Source: Firmicutes bacterium UBA4981 | GTDB taxonomy: Bacteria; Bacillota; SHA-98; UBA4971 | Reading direction: 5' to 3' | Assembly: GCA_002398515.1 (NCBI GenBank) | Contig: DGZL01000111.1 | Span: 1 to 6,616, forward strand | Length of the DNA stretch: 6,616 bases | In this document: positions 5,480-6,616 of the stretch, in pieces | Numbering within the stretch: the first letter of the stretch is position 1 | Layout of the letters: every line of letters starts with the position of its first letter | Position numbers and translations under genes: made by a program | Notes under the pieces: model-generated | Databases searched by the model: none | What the model was told of the DNA's origin: nothing | The model's input: the letters and a program-made list of their open reading frames with translations, nothing else

Positions 5480-6427
5480 CTATCCCTTCCCGTGCCCGGA
5501 CTCGTAGTGCTCTCCCAAAGCTGCAGGTGGCCTGGATCGGACTACTGCTCCTGCAAGGATTAGGATCGTAAGAACGTACGGGATCATTTGTACTATTTCT
5601 GTTGCTACGCGCATCTGCGAGGTTTGCATGCGCATCTGGATCGCGTCAGTAAATGAGAACAAGAAGCTTGCGCCTAAACCCTTCAGAGGATTCCAACCTC
5701 CGAATATGCATGCCGCCAAGGCCATATATCCACGTCCTGCAGACATATCTTTGCTGAACCAGTTAAGCTGTGCAAGGGATAGATATGCCCCACCTAACCC
5801 TGCCAGACACCCGCTCAAAATCACGCAGAAATACCGAATTGCGCGTACATTTATACCGACTGTATCAGCAGCCTCCGGATGCTCACCTGTCATCCTTATG
5901 CGAAGGCCCAGAGGGGTCTTGAACATCAACACCCATCCAAGCAGAATCAGTATGAAACTTATGTAGACCAGTGGAGAATGCGTGCCGAGAATCGTTCCGA
6001 GGATTGGCATATCACGCAGCACGGGCACAGACCATGTTTCAAGCCCGGCAACCAGCTCTGATGCACCTTTACGGTTCCAGATAACCTGCATCAGCCATGT
6101 GGTGGTGCCTGACGCCAAAATGTTTATCCCGACACCGGTAACCACATGATCTGCTTTCAGACCGATTGTAAACACAGCATGGATTGCGCCGACAAGCCCT
6201 CCTCCGATAATAGCGAATAAAACGCCAAGCCAAGGGCTACCTGTAATCTGACACGCAAGCACTCCTGAGAACGCCCCTGTCAACATCATGCCTTCAAGCC
6301 CAATGTTCACCACTCCGGATCTTTCAGAAAACGCTCCACCCATGGCAGTCAAGGCTGTTGGCACAGCCATTCTAATAGTGGCTGTGAGGTTATTAATATT
6401 AAAGACTACATCCATAAAGCCGCTCAC
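5480..6427 (-). CDS. BMP-type ABC transporter permease, COG1079 / NupQ-like
   Basis: This 315-residue integral-membrane permease belongs to the branched-chain amino acid/ribose superfamily, in the branch used by basic membrane protein (BmpA/NupNOPQ-type) importers. Characterised members import purine and other nucleosides. Family landmarks are in order: FSERSGVVNIGLEGMMLTGAF at about residues 33-53, the cytoplasmic coupling region GEHPEAADTVGINVRAIRY at 181-199, SGCLAGLGGAYLSLAQL at 205-221, and GRGYMALAACIFGGWNPLKG at 231-250, with about eight to ten hydrophobic segments. Length is normal. The GTG at 6427 overlaps the TGA of the preceding permease gene by four bases (GTGA), so translation is coupled. 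An in-frame ATG at 6415 could also serve, with GGGAG upstream. The ATPase and substrate-binding protein are expected to the right of the window. Nucleoside import is the family expectation, and the substrate is not visible here. Confidence 0.95.
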   Translation of the reverse strand: MSGFMDVVFNINNLTATIRMAVPTALTAMGGAFSERSGVVNIGLEGMMLTGAFSGVLACQITGSPWLGVLFAIIGGGLVGAIHAVFTIGLKADHVVTGVGINILASGTTTWLMQVIWNRKGASELVAGLETWSVPVLRDMPILGTILGTHSPLVYISFILILLGWVLMFKTPLGLRIRMTGEHPEAADTVGINVRAIRYFCVILSGCLAGLGGAYLSLAQLNWFSKDMSAGRGYMALAACIFGGWNPLKGLGASFLFSFTDAIQMRMQTSQMRVATEIVQMIPYVLTILILAGAVVRSRPPAALGEHYESGHGKG

Positions 6428-6616
6428 TCCCGGCCACCGCCTTCCCGGAAACGGTTCTTCAATCTAAATAGCATGCTCCCTAAGGTTGGCGCAGCTACAA
6501 ACAGTATCACCAATCCCTGCACCATTGTCATGAGCTCCATGGGTATCCCCGCAAAAAGCTGCATCGTCTGGCCGCCTGATTGCAACGCTCCGAAAAGAAA
6601 GGCTGCAGGGATAACA
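6424..6616 (-). CDS. BMP-type ABC transporter permease, COG4603 / NupP-like, C-terminal end only
   Basis: The last 63 residues of a second permease run in from the window edge; the gene's start lies outside. The translated piece includes VIPAAFLFGALQSGGQ, then MQLFAGIPMELM, and the hydrophobic segment VQGLVILFVAAPTLG. It ends in a basic cytoplasmic tail (FRLKNRFREGGGRE). This matches the usual C-terminus of the partner permease that forms a heterodimer with the COG1079 protein. The stop overlaps the GTG start of the downstream permease by four bases, the standard arrangement in these operons. Truncation is by the window edge, not a mutation. Confidence 0.9.
   Translation of the reverse strand, partial: VIPAAFLFGALQSGGQTMQLFAGIPMELMTMVQGLVILFVAAPTLGSMLFRLKNRFREGGGRE

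Overview
The window (6616 bases, moderate GC) looks like a bacterial chromosome segment. The best guess is a Bacillota-like anaerobe. The reasons are the AGGAG/GGAGG-type ribosome binding sites, several GTG and TTG starts, a basic membrane protein (BMP)-type nucleoside ABC transporter and a ROK repressor. The phylum is an inference from style, not from a marker gene. Every gene I can support lies on the minus strand, so transcription runs from the right end of the window to the left.

Region 1 (6616 to about 3788) is the 3' part of a transport operon. It holds the C-terminal end of one integral-membrane ABC permease (COG4603/NupP-like), then a complete second permease (COG1079/NupQ-like) joined to it by a 4-base GTGA overlap. 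Next comes a 519-residue exported protein of unknown family. Between the second permease and the exported protein is a perfect 23-bp inverted repeat with a 14-base loop. Its 3' arm contains the AGGAG that should initiate the exported protein, which suggests a translational coupling or attenuation switch. The operon ends at a hairpin at 3788-3808.

Region 2 (3547 to 1703) is a self-contained two-gene module. A perfect extended -10 promoter (TGATATAAT) is followed by an Xre/ImmA-IrrE-type HTH-metalloprotease gene. Two bases after its stop lies a DUF4411 PIN-like nuclease gene. The pair has the form of a toxin-antitoxin system. The protease gene appears to start at a rare ATT codon placed 8 bases after AAGGGAGG. 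The module ends at a hairpin at 1703-1723.

Region 3 (1507 to 108) is a ROK-family repressor gene with a palindromic operator candidate upstream.

The two long intergenic gaps (1401-1775 and 3455-3850) are diverged copies of one another. Each begins just after a stop codon with a related hairpin, continues through about 65 alignable bases to a GGTTTAGG block, and carries the bipartite motif AAGGAT-N13-GTRGAA. The putative toxin-antitoxin module is therefore bracketed by direct repeats. It may have been inserted between the transport operon and the ROK regulator, which could once have been neighbours. A weaker copy of the bipartite motif lies at 54-84, downstream of the ROK gene.
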